A DNA stretch of 64,000 bases from Rhizophagus clarus. Taxonomy: Eukaryota; Glomeromycota; Glomeromycetes; Glomerales; Glomeraceae. A model generated the notes under the pieces. The model was not told where the DNA came from and ran no database searches. It worked only from the letters and a program-made list of their open reading frames with translations. Where the stretch lies: assembly GCA_015698045.1 (NCBI GenBank), contig BLAL01000033.1, positions 124,001 to 188,000 on the forward strand, in the 5' to 3' direction. This document shows, piece after piece, positions 1 to 12,000 of this stretch (the first letter of the stretch is position 1; each line of letters begins with the position of its first letter). The position numbers and the translations under genes were made by a program.

Positions 1-72
1 ATAATTTTTATATTTGAATATTTACTTATAACAAAAGTCAATAAAGGTATTTATTTATATTTTTAGATTCCA

Positions 73-2482
73 ATGGAAAAAATTCCACCTCTTGTAATTG
101 CTATGTTACCAACAAATGAAGAATCAAATGCTATGAAAATATACAATCTTTTAATGAATGTATTAATTATGTCACAAGATGCAGGTATTAATCTAGTTAG
201 TTTAGGATCAGACGATGCTCCTGCTGAATTTAATGCGCAACGATTAATAATGAATTGTGAAAAGGCCGAGAATTTTTTTGAATTCCATGATAATTATTAT
301 AATATACATTATAAGGTAATTAATATATAATATATATATATTTTTTTTTAAAAAAAAACTCTGAAATTAATTAAATTAATATATGCAGATGCCAATATAC
401 CAGAATTTATCTATTATAACTGTACAAGACGTTAAACATGCTAAAAAGACAGCTCGCAATCAACTTCATTCAGGTGCAAGATTACTCATTCTTGGAAATA
501 ATGTAATACTTTATTGGCATCTTTTAACTCTTGCTCAAGCTAAAAATCATGCAATTTATATTTGAGATGTTGTCAATGTTGATAAATAAGATGACGGTAC
601 CACTTATAGATTATTTCATTCAGATGTATTAGAACAAATATATCAGAGTAAGCTAGAAAATAACAAAATGCAATCTTTATTCGTTTATTTATTTGTATTA
701 GGTGTGTAAAATAATTATTATTACGATATTTTATAATCTATATTATAGTTAATAAACTATTTTAATTTAAATAGGAGATCTATTTGATTCCTATTTGAAC
801 TGTAATAATTTTCATAAAGAATGAATTATTATGGCTATGCGTAGATACTTTTTTTTAAATATGTGGGCTGAATATATAGAAAGTGCTAATCAATTATATA
901 ATTCAATATTTTCTATTTTCAAAAACTTTATTTTTTCACAAAGTTTTAAAATTTTTACTAGTTTAGCAGAATCATTAATACTTTTAATTATATCTCACCG
1001 TGAATTTTATTCATTATATCCTTTATATCCCTGGGAACACAGTACTGAAGCTATAGAACATCTATTTAGCATATCACGCCAAATAACAAATGATTTTTCT
1101 TTTTATGAATTTTTTAAAATTTAACAACGTGTTGCTTATCAGAATAAAATTATTAAACAAGGTATACAAATCCAAAAGGAAAAGACATCAGCATCAGGTA
1201 TTGTAAAGTGTAAACTAATAAACTAAATTTATTTTTATTTGATTTTAATCCAAATTCTATGTCGAATAAAAATATTGACATTTTGCGAATATGGCCTGAT
1301 GATAATGCTATTTATGATGCGATCAAAACAGCATATAATGATGCAGCTAGATTTATCAAAACATTAGGAATTAAACTGTAAAACGATAAAACAATTCCAC
1401 ATTTTTATATTTCAACATCACATCAATCAATGGCAATTTCTGATCTTTTAAAGAACAGTGATGATGATTTTGATATAGATAACGTTAGTGGATTAGATTT
1501 TAACAATGATGAATTTAAATTGGACAATTTGAATAAAAATTCTTTTACCAGTGCAGCTTCAGAAGTAGCATGATTATCACAATTAGTAAATTTAACAGAA
1601 TCAGAGTTGAAACAAATATCCGATATATCAGATTCATCAAAAGTGGAACTAGATTATATTTTAAGTACCAACAAATTATCTTCATTAATTGAATTTCAAC
1701 AAAATGAATTATTTTATACAAATGGTTTGATGAATATATCACAGATAATTCAAGCTCGTACATCTCATAATACATTTTTACGATCTGAAAGGCCTTGCAA
1801 AAACCGTATATTAAATGTAATTCAATCATCTAATAATCAAGAAGAATTCAATAGAAATTCAGCAAATTTGTTAATTTCAGAATTTTTCTGAAAAGATGGT
1901 ACTTCAAAACCAACAATTAGGTCATGAAAAGAAAGATGGACAGGAAGAAAAAATTTGGAAAATATTGGATTACCTCAATACATTAATGGTATATCTGATA
2001 TATTAATGAGCTCTTAACAATAAATAATTTATTCTTATTATTTATTGATTTTCATTATAGCCCTAAACATTTCTTGTGCAAATGTAACTGATAATATTCC
2101 ATTAAGAGAAAACAGATTTATTTTATTTATATCAAAGGGAAGTATATTTTTAGGAAAAATATTATTACTATATAGATCAATATCTATGCGGCATGCTTAT
2201 GTTTCTTTTTCCCAAGACATAGATTCTTTATCTTACATTTCAGTTGCTACATTTGCCAATACTGACGGCAATTTTTTTTCTCAAATATGTAAATCTGGTG
2301 GTAATATATTTGCTCATATAATTCCAAAGCAAGTTATTTATCATTTTGATAACAGTTGCTTGGATGTAAATAATGTTGCAAATTTACCCAGTCGTTTATG
2401 TTTGGAAGAAAATTCTTGGAAAATCTTTAATTTTTTTTCACAAAAGCATGTAATTAGCGTTATGGCAACAATATTTGGTTAA
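73..2482 (+). pseudogene. decayed multi-exon gene of a repeated fungal family, function unknown
   Basis: Coding stretches lie in order at about 73-314, 389-701, 775-1197, 1259-2017 and 2045-2482, most bounded by GT and AG. I recall this layout from a multicopy Rhizophagus protein family of unknown role, possibly transposon derived; that link is from memory only. The piece at 831-1124 has a conserved run of aromatic and Leu residues ending in a His-Ser-Thr-Glu-Ala segment. Single in-frame stops break it: TGA at 563-565 and 822-824, TAA near 1123, TAA at 1378-1380 and TGA near 1573, 1891 and 1926. Reading continues in the same frame after each, so the damage is point mutation rather than rearrangement. 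No DDE triad can be placed with confidence. The last segment (2045-2482) reads openly to its stop. Confidence 0.6.
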
Positions 2483-4660
2483 TAATTAGTAATAAAATCA
2501 TAAAATCAGGTTATAAAAACTAAAACAGATTATTTTTATTTTGGGTAACACTCATAGAAAAAATTTAAGGTTACTATTAAACTGAGTAACACTATTAGTA
2601 AAATTTCGGCTTAACTTGGGTAAAGATCATAGTAAATTTTTAATTTTTGAAACAACCTATATATATAGTTTCTGGGGTCCTGTAATTGGATTTACCTGGT
2701 TACCCAAAGTGACCTGAATACTTTTAGGTCAAACAGGTCAGATCAGGTCAGAATAAGTTACCTAACCTGACCTGATTTGAAAAAATTATTCAGTTTGAGT
2801 TAATCAGATAACCTGACCTGACCTAATCTATTCAGAGCTCTATAGTCACTATTACATTTTTTTTTAAAAATTTTATATATATGTGATTATAAAAAGATAT
2901 TTATTAAAATATAATTGTTCTATAATCTAATGATTGGATTTTAATGATTTTTAGTTCATTATATTCATTTCATTGAAAAGAAGCCAATGGTAATAATTTT
3001 ATAATAATTGGATTAATATTGACTGAGCAATTTAATTTTAAAGGTCAAATCAGCATTTTTTATATGTAAAATTTGTGTAATATTAAATATTTTGACTAGT
3101 GTATTTTAATTATTACAAATGTTAATGCATATTATTTGAAATTTTTATCATTAGTTGAACAGTATTTAATAATGTTCATCACTTTAAATCTAATATTCAT
3201 TATATAAATTTGATGTACATCAATATGCAAATTTTGATTGCTTTCTTACATTGCTCCTGGATGTAAAAAATTTGGATGAAATTAATACTATATAATCATT
3301 TCACTGTAGATCTGCAATTGTTGTAACTGTTCTTGACCATTTTTACCTCATCATATAACTCATGTGTGTTCATTGTTTGCAATGTTTAATAATACTAATT
3401 TTTTTTTTATTATTAATAACTGAAAAAGCCAAGATAACCCATGTTCATTTAAAATCACAAAAGATCGAATCAAAACTACCTGATACAGCATGGCCAAATC
3501 TCTAAAAAAAAATGATAACAGCCTGAACCAAAACTACTGTAGGTCAACTGTTAGAATAAAAGGTAAAAAAGGTGAGGGGTATACAACTAATTTAATCTTG
3601 ATTTTTAGGCTGAAAACTATCCATCCACCTGTATATCTAGGCGAGGTTATCTATTTCTACAACAATTAACACCTACTAATTACAAGAAAAAAATTAAATT
3701 AAGCTAAAAAATAAAAAAAATGATGCTGATTAAATTTGAATATGTTGCAAAACCTCACTACATCATTCAAGTCTTAATTTTCATCAAAGTATATTAAGCG
3801 TGTGTCCTTGTATGAATTGTCACTAACTATATAAAAAGGAAAACTGTTAGCGTTGGATGTTAAGTTTCTGATATAATTTCTAAAGCAGCGAAAAGATGAC
3901 ATCTAATTGTTGAATACTGATAAGACACAACTTGTTGGTATATTTTTCTTCAGGCATCATCTATCAAGCAAAATAATTGCATTTGCATTTGTGTGCTGCA
4001 CGTTCTTTTTGAACTGCAGCTTTAAGGGCTGTGAGTTTTTTATGCTTTTTAGAGACGTGTTTCAGTGGGCTGAGCATCTTCAATTAGTAAATTTATTTCT
4101 TTATTTAATATTATGTAATAACAGTACAACGCATAAAGAAGATAAGTGAATTACATATAGAAATAAAATAAAACTATTTTAGTAACCTGAAATCTACCTC
4201 TAAAACTCCCTAAATAAAGAAGCTGTCCTGCCATATTTTAAAAATACAGCCTAAAGAGTTTGTCATACGTTTAAAACTTGGCTGAAGTCATAAACCCCAA
4301 ATTATTTAAACCAAAATAAAACCTAAAAAAAAATCAAAAAATCTACCAAATTAGAAAAAAAAGAAAAATCTATATTATTAAAAAATAATGTAAACTGGAA
4401 CCTCTGTAAAATTGTAGATAGTCAAAAGTGGTGTTTGCCTATAGGATTCTGATTGACAGATTGTGAAGTAGACTGACTGTTATGCCTTTTTTTTGTTAAT
4501 GTTGTTGTTCTAAGTTAATATCATATTGTGTCTTTAGGGCATCATGAAAAGTGTCATAAATAAACTACAATTAGACGTGATTACCATTAGTATCACGTGA
4601 TATAACACTATTAATGGTTTCTGTAGAAGTTTAAGTTTTTAAACTTAATTGTCCATTTAC
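2483..4660. other. gene-poor AT-rich stretch with a GACCTG-motif cluster
   Basis: No credible gene was found. Between about 2690 and 2830 short direct and inverted copies of GACCTG/CAGGTC recur (at least ten), giving a degenerate palindromic patch. An 80-codon open frame at 3907-4149 lacks any recognisable domain and looks fortuitous. The remainder is AT-rich with poly-A and poly-T runs. Confidence 0.5.
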
Positions 4661-4704
4661 CCCTTTTTTTCATTTTTTTTCCCTCTTTTTTTTTATTTTT
4701 TTTA

Positions 4705-5600
4705 TAGGTTTTGTCTTCACTTTAGCCTTCGGACACTTGGAAATTTCAGTTCTCCCTAGGTGGCTAAAAAACGCATGTGATTTTGGTAAGTTTTAAAAAA
4801 TTTTATTAAAAATTTATTTTTTTTTTAACAAACTTGGGAGTTTTAATTTTCCTTTTTTATTTTAACTTTTACTAGATTAACGCATTCTTTAAGCGGCTGA
4901 TACAGTACTTCGAATGTAAGAAATTTTTCTTAGTTTTTATTTAAACTCTGATTTTTGCAACACATGAACTTTTGGTAATTCTTATTTATTTATATTCTTT
5001 TTTTTAACTTTAATGAACATTTTTTAATAAAAGTTCATTTTTTTTGTAGATGACTTGATTCTTCTAATATTTGAACATGCAGAAACTGCAAAATGGTAAG
5101 TTTCGCAACTTTAGTTGCGAAACTTTAATTTTTCATTTAATTTTTTTTGATTGAAAATATTTATTAACATTTTTTCTTTTTTTTATAGATTTGGGTTCAA
5201 GATACTGGAAGTCCAGAACACTAAAATAGTAAGTTTTATAATAGATGTTACGAAACTTTAACTTCTTTTTAATTTTTAATTGAAAACGTTTACTGACATT
5301 CTAGCATTTCTTCTTTCTTTTTATAGATCCTTGTCTTTGAGTATACAGGAAAGTGAAATGGTAAGTTTCGCAATGGATATTGCAAACTTAATTTTTAATT
5401 AGAAATATTAATTAACATTTCTATGTTATTTTTGTAGTTTCAGTGATTCACCTGAACTCACTCCGAATAGAGAATTTTTTATACAGGTATCATGTTGGTA
5501 GATTTTTTAGTTTTTCTTTTAATGTTAATCTCTTTTTTTTATTTGTAGATCTTGTACACTTAATCATAGTAGTAATTTTTTAGTAAATATATATAATATT
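4705..5600 (+). other. array of seven exon-like islands with splice-site flanks
   Basis: Seven islands each follow a T-rich tract ending in AG and stop at a GTAAG or GTA: 4708-4785, 4876-4915, 5050-5095, 5189-5228, 5327-5360, 5438-5486 and 5549 onward. The intervening segments (80-135 nt) start GTAAGT and, in three consecutive cases, continue into an inverted repeat: the first is a perfect 11-bp stem with a 2-nt loop (5100-5123), the next two are decayed versions. Joining islands three and four in the one open frame makes a TGA at the junction, so a protein product is not supported. It may be a spliced non-coding transcript, a decayed micro-exon gene, or an array of intron-like mobile units. 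Related arrays lie at 19.6-22.1 and 57.7-58.5 kb. Confidence 0.55.
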
Positions 5601-6028
5601 TTTAGTTACATATATTTTTACGTGTTAATTGAAATATACCACATTGTTTAACATTAAATATAATATTAAATAAAAAATTGAATAAAATTTTATTAATGAT
5701 AAATATGTAATATTTTACAATGCTACACATCATTATTTTATGATAATCATCATATAAATGAATATCAGGGTTTCATTCAAAGGTCTGATGTACAATGCAT
5801 TTATTGATGTTCATCAAAACCTTCAATATTTATCAGATGTGCATTAACCGCAGAAATTTTCTGATAATAGACTGTTCCAAATATGTGACTATAGAGAGAG
5901 TTGATTGTAATATTTTCTTATTCTTGTTTTTTGTTTATTAAATTTAATTATATGTAAAATAAATTTTAATTTAATGAAATCACTTTTTATATTTAAGTAA
6001 AGCTGTTTAGCAATATCAAAAGTATTTA
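5601..6028. other. AT-rich spacer, nothing recognised
   Basis: No open frame, repeat or signal stands out. It ends at the TA target dinucleotide (6027-6028) of the adjacent foldback element. Confidence 0.5.
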
Positions 6029-7371
6029 CAGTAGACATCAAAACAACTGTACCAAAATTTTTTAAAGTTGTTAATTATTCTTATTAAATCAATTTAAATC
6101 CAATTAAAGTAAAATTTAAAATATAAATAATACATAATATAAACTATTAAAAAACAGAAAATTAAATATAAATTTATTAATTGGTTTTTTAATTACTTAA
6201 CATTAAACCAAAAAAACTTGGTGTTTTTGTTTTGCTACTTTTTAAAATTTTTAAAAAATCAAAATTTTTACAAAATTGTATTATGATTTTATAATAAAAA
6301 AATGTAAAATTAATTATTAAATAGCTTAAATTATTAATTAAAATTAAAAAAAATCAATATTTTTAATAATAAATTAATTTATTTATTTAATAAATATAGT
6401 TAAAAATTATTATAAAACATATAAAATTTACAATTTTTTAGTATAAGGTTTTTTTTGAATAAAATTAGATCAAAAATTTTTATAATAAAATAATACTAAA
6501 CTTTAAATTCTCCTAGTTAAGAGGAATATAAGAAAAAAAATTGCATTTGCAATTGACCTCTAGTTAGTAAGAAATTATTAAGTTAAAAATAGTAATGATT
6601 TTTATTTTACATATAGTGAAAATTATTTCTATATGTAAAATAAAAATCATTATCATTTTTTAACAAGCAATTTCTTACTAACTAGAGGTCTATTGCAAAT
6701 GCAGTTTTTTTCACATATTCTTCTTAACTAGGAAAATCTAAAATTTAGTATTATTTTATTATAAAAATCTTTGATTTAATTTTATTCAAAAAAAACCTTA
6801 TACTAAAAAATTATAAATTTTATATGTTTTATAATAATTTTTAACTACTATATTTTTCCAATATTAGTCACCCCCTGAAATTAAGCACCACCCCAAACTT
6901 TTCAAGTTTTGTTAAAAAAAATCATATATGAAATACTAAAAATTAAACACCCTCTCAAACTTTTCGCTCAAAATTCTTGCAAAAAAGGGGGCTTAATTTT
7001 GGAAACATATGGTATATTTATTAAATAAATAAATTAATTTATTATTAAAAAGTATTGATTTTTTTTAATTTTAATCAATAATTTAAGTTATTTAATAATT
7101 AATTTTATATAAAATCATAATACAATTTTATAAAAATTTTGATTTTTTAAAAATTTTAAAAAGTAGCAAAACATAAGCATCAAGTTTTTTTAGTTTAATG
7201 TTAAATAATTAAAAATTAATTAATGAATTTATATTTAATTTTCTATTTTTTAATAGTTTATATCATATATTATTTATATTTTAAATTTTATTTTAATTAG
7301 ATTTAAACTGATTTAATAAGAATAATTAACAACTTTAAAAAATTTTGATGTGTTTGTTTTGATGTTTACTG
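6029..7371. mobile_element. foldback Tc1/mariner-type element with arms of about 585 bp
   Basis: The left arm (6029-6614) is repeated in reverse complement as the right arm (6630-7371), with a loop of about 15 bp. The outer ends read CAGTAGACATCAAAAC and CAGTAAACATCAAAAC and are flanked by TA on both sides (6027-6028 and 7372-7373), the target duplication typical of Tc1/mariner elements. Arms differ by scattered substitutions and by a 155-bp insertion in the right arm. No open frame is present, so any mobility would be non-autonomous. An RNA read through it would form one very long hairpin. Confidence 0.85.
6857..7012. mobile_element. miniature element nested in the foldback right arm
   Basis: This GC-richer segment is absent from the matching place in the left arm (around 6385), so it was inserted after the arms formed. 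It has TA/TATA at both edges and inverted ends built around the word AAATTAAGC, with related internal copies of AAACTTTTC. There is no coding capacity. Exact borders are uncertain by a few bases because of the TATA flanks. Confidence 0.65.
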
Positions 7372-7373
7372 TA

Positions 7374-8000
7374 GATCTTAATTTTCTTAAGACTAGGTAT
7401 AATATTTATGAAAAAATTTATATTTTTCAAATAATACTAATTTTAAAATTTTTTTTAATCTATTTGCATATTAATTTTTATAATGATTGACATAATATTT
7501 ATAAAGTATTAATTATTTTTATATTATCAATTTTTTTGCAAAAAACTATTTTGCAACTTTAAAGTATAATTTTACTACTTTGACTAAATAAAATTGCTTT
7601 TTTCGTTTAAATAAAGTTGTTTAGTAGATCAAATCTACTTATAATAAAAATTTTAAGATGATTAAACTAATATTTATAGAATATGACCAAGTTTTATATT
7701 TTCAATTATTTATTTTTTTTTTATAATTCAAAGATCATACTATATTTATTGTAAAATATTTAACAAAAAATATTATATACAACATTATATAATCCTTTCA
7801 GTTCAGTTAAGTGTGATCTATGAATAAATTATTTATTATTTATTTAATTTTTAATTTTAAAGTATAATTTTACTATTTTGGTTAAATAAAATTAACTTCT
7901 TATGCTTAAGTAAAATTGTTCAGAACAGTTAAAAATAATTGTATTTTATTTTTTATAATTCTAAATATAATATTTATTGAAAGATTGGTATCCCTATAAC
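7374..8000. other. AT-rich spacer, nothing recognised
   Basis: Simple A/T-rich DNA with no open frame or clear repeat. The last eight bases (7993-8000) are the target duplication of the next element. Confidence 0.5.
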
Positions 8001-8334
8001 CAGGGTTAAAAAAATATAATGTACTAAGCAAAATTTTAGTACAGTACAGTATAGTACAGTACAGTTAGTACACTATATTAATTTGTACTATTTTATATTA
8101 TTATATATAATATAACCAAAAATTTTTAATGAGTTTTTTGACATCTAGTAATTTAATTTATAAGAATTTTTTTTTGTTTTATAGATCTTATTGAGTTTTA
8201 TAAAATAAAAAAAAGTTTATTCAATTGGACTATTAAATGCCAAGATAATTGCATAAATCAAATTTGAAAAAACTCCTAAAAAAGTATACTGTACTAAAAA
8301 ATCTTAATACAGTACAGTACACTTTTCAATCCTG
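8001..8334. mobile_element. hAT-type miniature inverted-repeat element
   Basis: Ends are CAGGGTTAAAA on the left and, in reverse complement, CAGGATTGAAAA on the right, followed in both arms by runs of GTACAGTACAGTA. The CAGGGTT start is typical of hAT ends. The flanking octamers CCTATAAC (7993-8000) and TTTATAAT (8335-8342) match as an 8-bp hAT target duplication if three C-to-T changes are allowed. No coding sequence is present. Confidence 0.75.
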
Positions 8335-8342
8335 TTTATAAT

Positions 8343-9055
8343 AGTACTAATTTTTAAATTTTTAATATTTTAGATATTTAAATTAAATTATTTATCACAT
8401 TAAAATTTATTTGTATTTTAATTTTTATAATAAATTATATTATAAATATAAATTTATAAGTTATTTATAAAAGTTTTTATATATATCATAAAATGAGTTG
8501 CTTAGTAATATAAAATATTTGATATTATAATAAAATTTTACTTAATAAAGTTTAAAATAATTGCTTATTAATTATAGTAAAAAATTTGGATTTTAATATA
8601 ACCTATATATATATTATTAGAATCCCAGTCTTTCGTCTTTTCTTTGATGTATATATTACAATCCTTTACTATACATAATCACTTCTTATAAAAACAGAAA
8701 CTAGTATAATTTAAAATATATCTGGTTTTTTAATCTATATGATTCAGCTTCATAGATTTATATTTGCCTTCACTTATATAGATGATACGACTTAATTGAA
8801 TTTATTTTACACAAAGATTTAATTTATTCTTAATTTAGTTAAAGAATTTATAAACTAGTAGATATTTTAATTAACCATAGTAAATGTAAACTCATGATGA
8901 TAGAATCTCAAATAATATATATATATATCAGCTTTACAGAAACTTAAAAATTCTAAATAATGACGAATTGATATTGTAATGATATTAAATATACATCGTA
9001 ACAATATCGATTTGCAAATGATATCATTATGATATCAAAATGATATTGATACATT
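8343..9055. other. AT-rich spacer ending in ATATC-type repeats
   Basis: No gene was found. From about 8960 to 9055 the sequence is rich in GATATC and ATGATAT words like the tandem repeats at 13.4-13.98 kb, so the transposon at 9056-13370 sits inside an older satellite-like tract. Confidence 0.5.
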
Positions 9056-12000
9056 AGGCCGGACCAACTCAATTGTTTGTTTAACATAACTTAGGCTAGT
9101 CAATTAGGAGGGGGGGGGGGATAAAAATAATATATATATGTAAAAATTTTTTATATAATTTATATTTAAAAATGATTAAAATTTACAATTTTATTTATAA
9201 ACGTCCATAAATCTATTGATCATTTCCATTTTTGATACCATATTTATTACAACTAATCAATTTTTACATATTATAAGCCGTTTACCCATGCTTATGACGT
9301 TTAGAAGCACGTCCATTAGTTTTAATTTCTCCTTTAGTATAAAATTCTTTTCCATTTTCCTGACATCCTTCACATAAAGGATAAATTTGCTTAAAATGTT
9401 CTTTCAAAGACCGAGAAGAAGTTACCAAATCTTCTCTTTCTCCGCAGTAATAACAGATTGGATAATTGCCTGATCTGCGGCTTGAATAATACAGTATTTC
9501 AATTGGTGAGTCACAACTGATTCGGGTGCGCACAAATACTACTTTCAAATAATAATCATCAGGAAAAATTGGTGCACCGCAAGAATATGAATATAAATCC
9601 ATTGCTTGTTGATAATCTTCTTGTTCCTTACAAGTCAAGGATTTATCACTATACACACAGCGACGTTTTCCACAATCTTTACAATTGATATAACCACGGA
9701 TTTTTGCCACAATCAGAATAGACTTTGGGATAGGCTCTGCATTTGCTTGTGATTGCATGTATGTAGGCCTATACTCTTCGGTAGTTTCAGTTCCATAAAC
9801 ATTTTGAAAAGTTGCATAATGGTCTGTATTATCTAATTATATTTTATTTTATTTTATTTTTAAAAAAATCATTATTATCCAATTGATATTAAATAAATAA
9901 AATACAGTTGATTATCCTGTGAAGGAATTGGGTCTGGAAGAAAACTCAAGTTATGAAATTCATTTAATGGAAGGCGGATTTGTTTACAGTATAAACAGGC
10001 GGGATTATTGCATTTTTTTATCTTAAAAATGATTATTAATAGATAAAAGTATGAGAGTTAAACATCAAAAAAAATGTTGATGCATACCTGGAAGCTATAG
10101 GCACGTACACGACAGTGAGTTTTTATAAACTCAACTAATGCCGGATGACGACGTATTTGTGCTTGTGTAGTTTCTTCAATTTTCAAAGTTGAATCTATAT
10201 TGAAAATAGACTGCACGAAAAGTAAAAACATTTGTATGAGCAAAAAAAAAAAATAAATAAAAAAGTAAGTAAATCTTACTTCAAACAATTCAGCAATTTC
10301 TTCTTCAGTCGCCGGAATGTGACACTTAAGTTTTTTACTTTTAAATAAAAGTCGTTCTGTTCGATTTTTTAATAAATTCTGAACACCTGCTATACTTTCT
10401 TTTAACTCAAACTCTAAATCACTATATTCTTGAGCTTTTTTCCGTATGTCATCTAACGTATTTACCATATCAAACAAAGTTTCAGATTCAGAGCTCATTT
10501 GATCACGCTTGAGTGCAACACCTTGAAGACCTAAATTTAAAGTACTCATATCTCTCTCTGCAGGATTTGTCCAGCTATGATTAGGAGCTGTACGAAGTGC
10601 AACAAGAAAATCAAAATTTCCACGAAAAAATAGACAAATCAATGCAATTTGCACTGAACCATAGGTACACCGATGATCAGGACCTCCATCAGTATAAAGA
10701 CATAAGATTGGAGGAAATATTTGATGTTCATACTGGATATTAAGTGCATTTAAAAATTCAGCTGAGTGTCGAATAGCACTGCTTGGTTCAAAAATTGTAT
10801 CTTTGTAAGATACAAACACCTGTCCATCATAAAATGATCCAGAAATATCATTAGGAATTGAAATAAAAAATGTGACAGATGGTGTTAAAGAAAGCTTAGT
10901 GAAATCATGATCTGCAGCAGCCAAAATGCTGTCTTGAGCAACCATAGAACGCCGATTTCGTACTCCTGTGGAAACTGCAACATCTTCTCCAATAGGAATT
11001 TTATGTTTATCATCTGCAGATATTAAACAAGTCCATTGATGGTATTGAATGCGGAATTCTCTAAGGTATCGGAAAAGTACAGCACAATAATGGGCATCAT
11101 CACTATTTTTCCGAAGCAACCGACTTTGCACTTTAAATTTCACATTAAATCGACCAGTATTATATATTGATCGTGTTGTAGTAGCATTTGTAGGGCAAAA
11201 CTGAAGACGGATCCACTCTTCAGATGGAATATAAATATCAGAAGGAAGGGTATTATTATGGATAATACTCAGCCTTTCAATTATAATTTCATGAAGATCA
11301 CGGACAGATATAGCCAATGGCATATATAAAACAGTTTCATGACGCCTTTCATCTACTGAAAGCAAATTCTTTAAAGTGAATAAATAAGTTAATAATTTAT
11401 AATTAAATTATAAAAAGTAAGTGCAAACTTTTATACCTGCTCATTAAAGTAAGCTTCCAACTCATTCCAAAACACATTAAATTTTGTCCCATTAAATCCA
11501 TTATTTGTTCGCAAATCAAATATAATATTAGGATCTGCTAAAGTTAGCATTAATCGTAGTCTCTCTTCTACATCACGAGAGATGGCATTTGAAGTTACAG
11601 AAGCATCACCAGTGAAATCAAAATAAAGCATTCGTAAAATTGCTGGTGAAACTTTTTTAATGTAAGAATACTAAAAATTATAATAATGATTAAAAATATA
11701 AATCATTAATTTAATAAAAAAAAATATGAACTAAAAAGATAAAGCGAATATCAATCATTATTGTATTATTATTGCCTTATTTAGCACATTCTTTCGCATC
11801 TGCCGTGTAAAATAGTGAGGTAATTCTTCGTGAATCCTAGCCAGTATACGTGCTTTCAAAGTTTCATGCTCATCATCAAAAGCCTCAATCTCCGGAATTC
11901 TCCATACATAGTTAATAGTTCCTAAATAATTGCCTTGATGGTATCTAAAAATAATTATTTATTATTATTTTATTGAAAAACATGGTTTATATTTAATATG

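Noticed and set aside
73-2482. TGA read as Trp (alternative genetic code)
   Set aside because: Stops also occur as TAA and TAG at likely Gln or Trp codons, intact genes here use TGG for Trp, and at least one TGA matches CGA/CAA in a paralogue.
3907-4149. 80-codon open frame
   Set aside because: No domain, odd composition and no family match; the opposite strand shows a Lys-rich stretch with stops, so neither strand is convincing.
9105-9120. G-run near both ends of the 9-13 kb transposon as part of its inverted repeat
   Set aside because: Both runs are G on the same strand, so they are not inverted copies.
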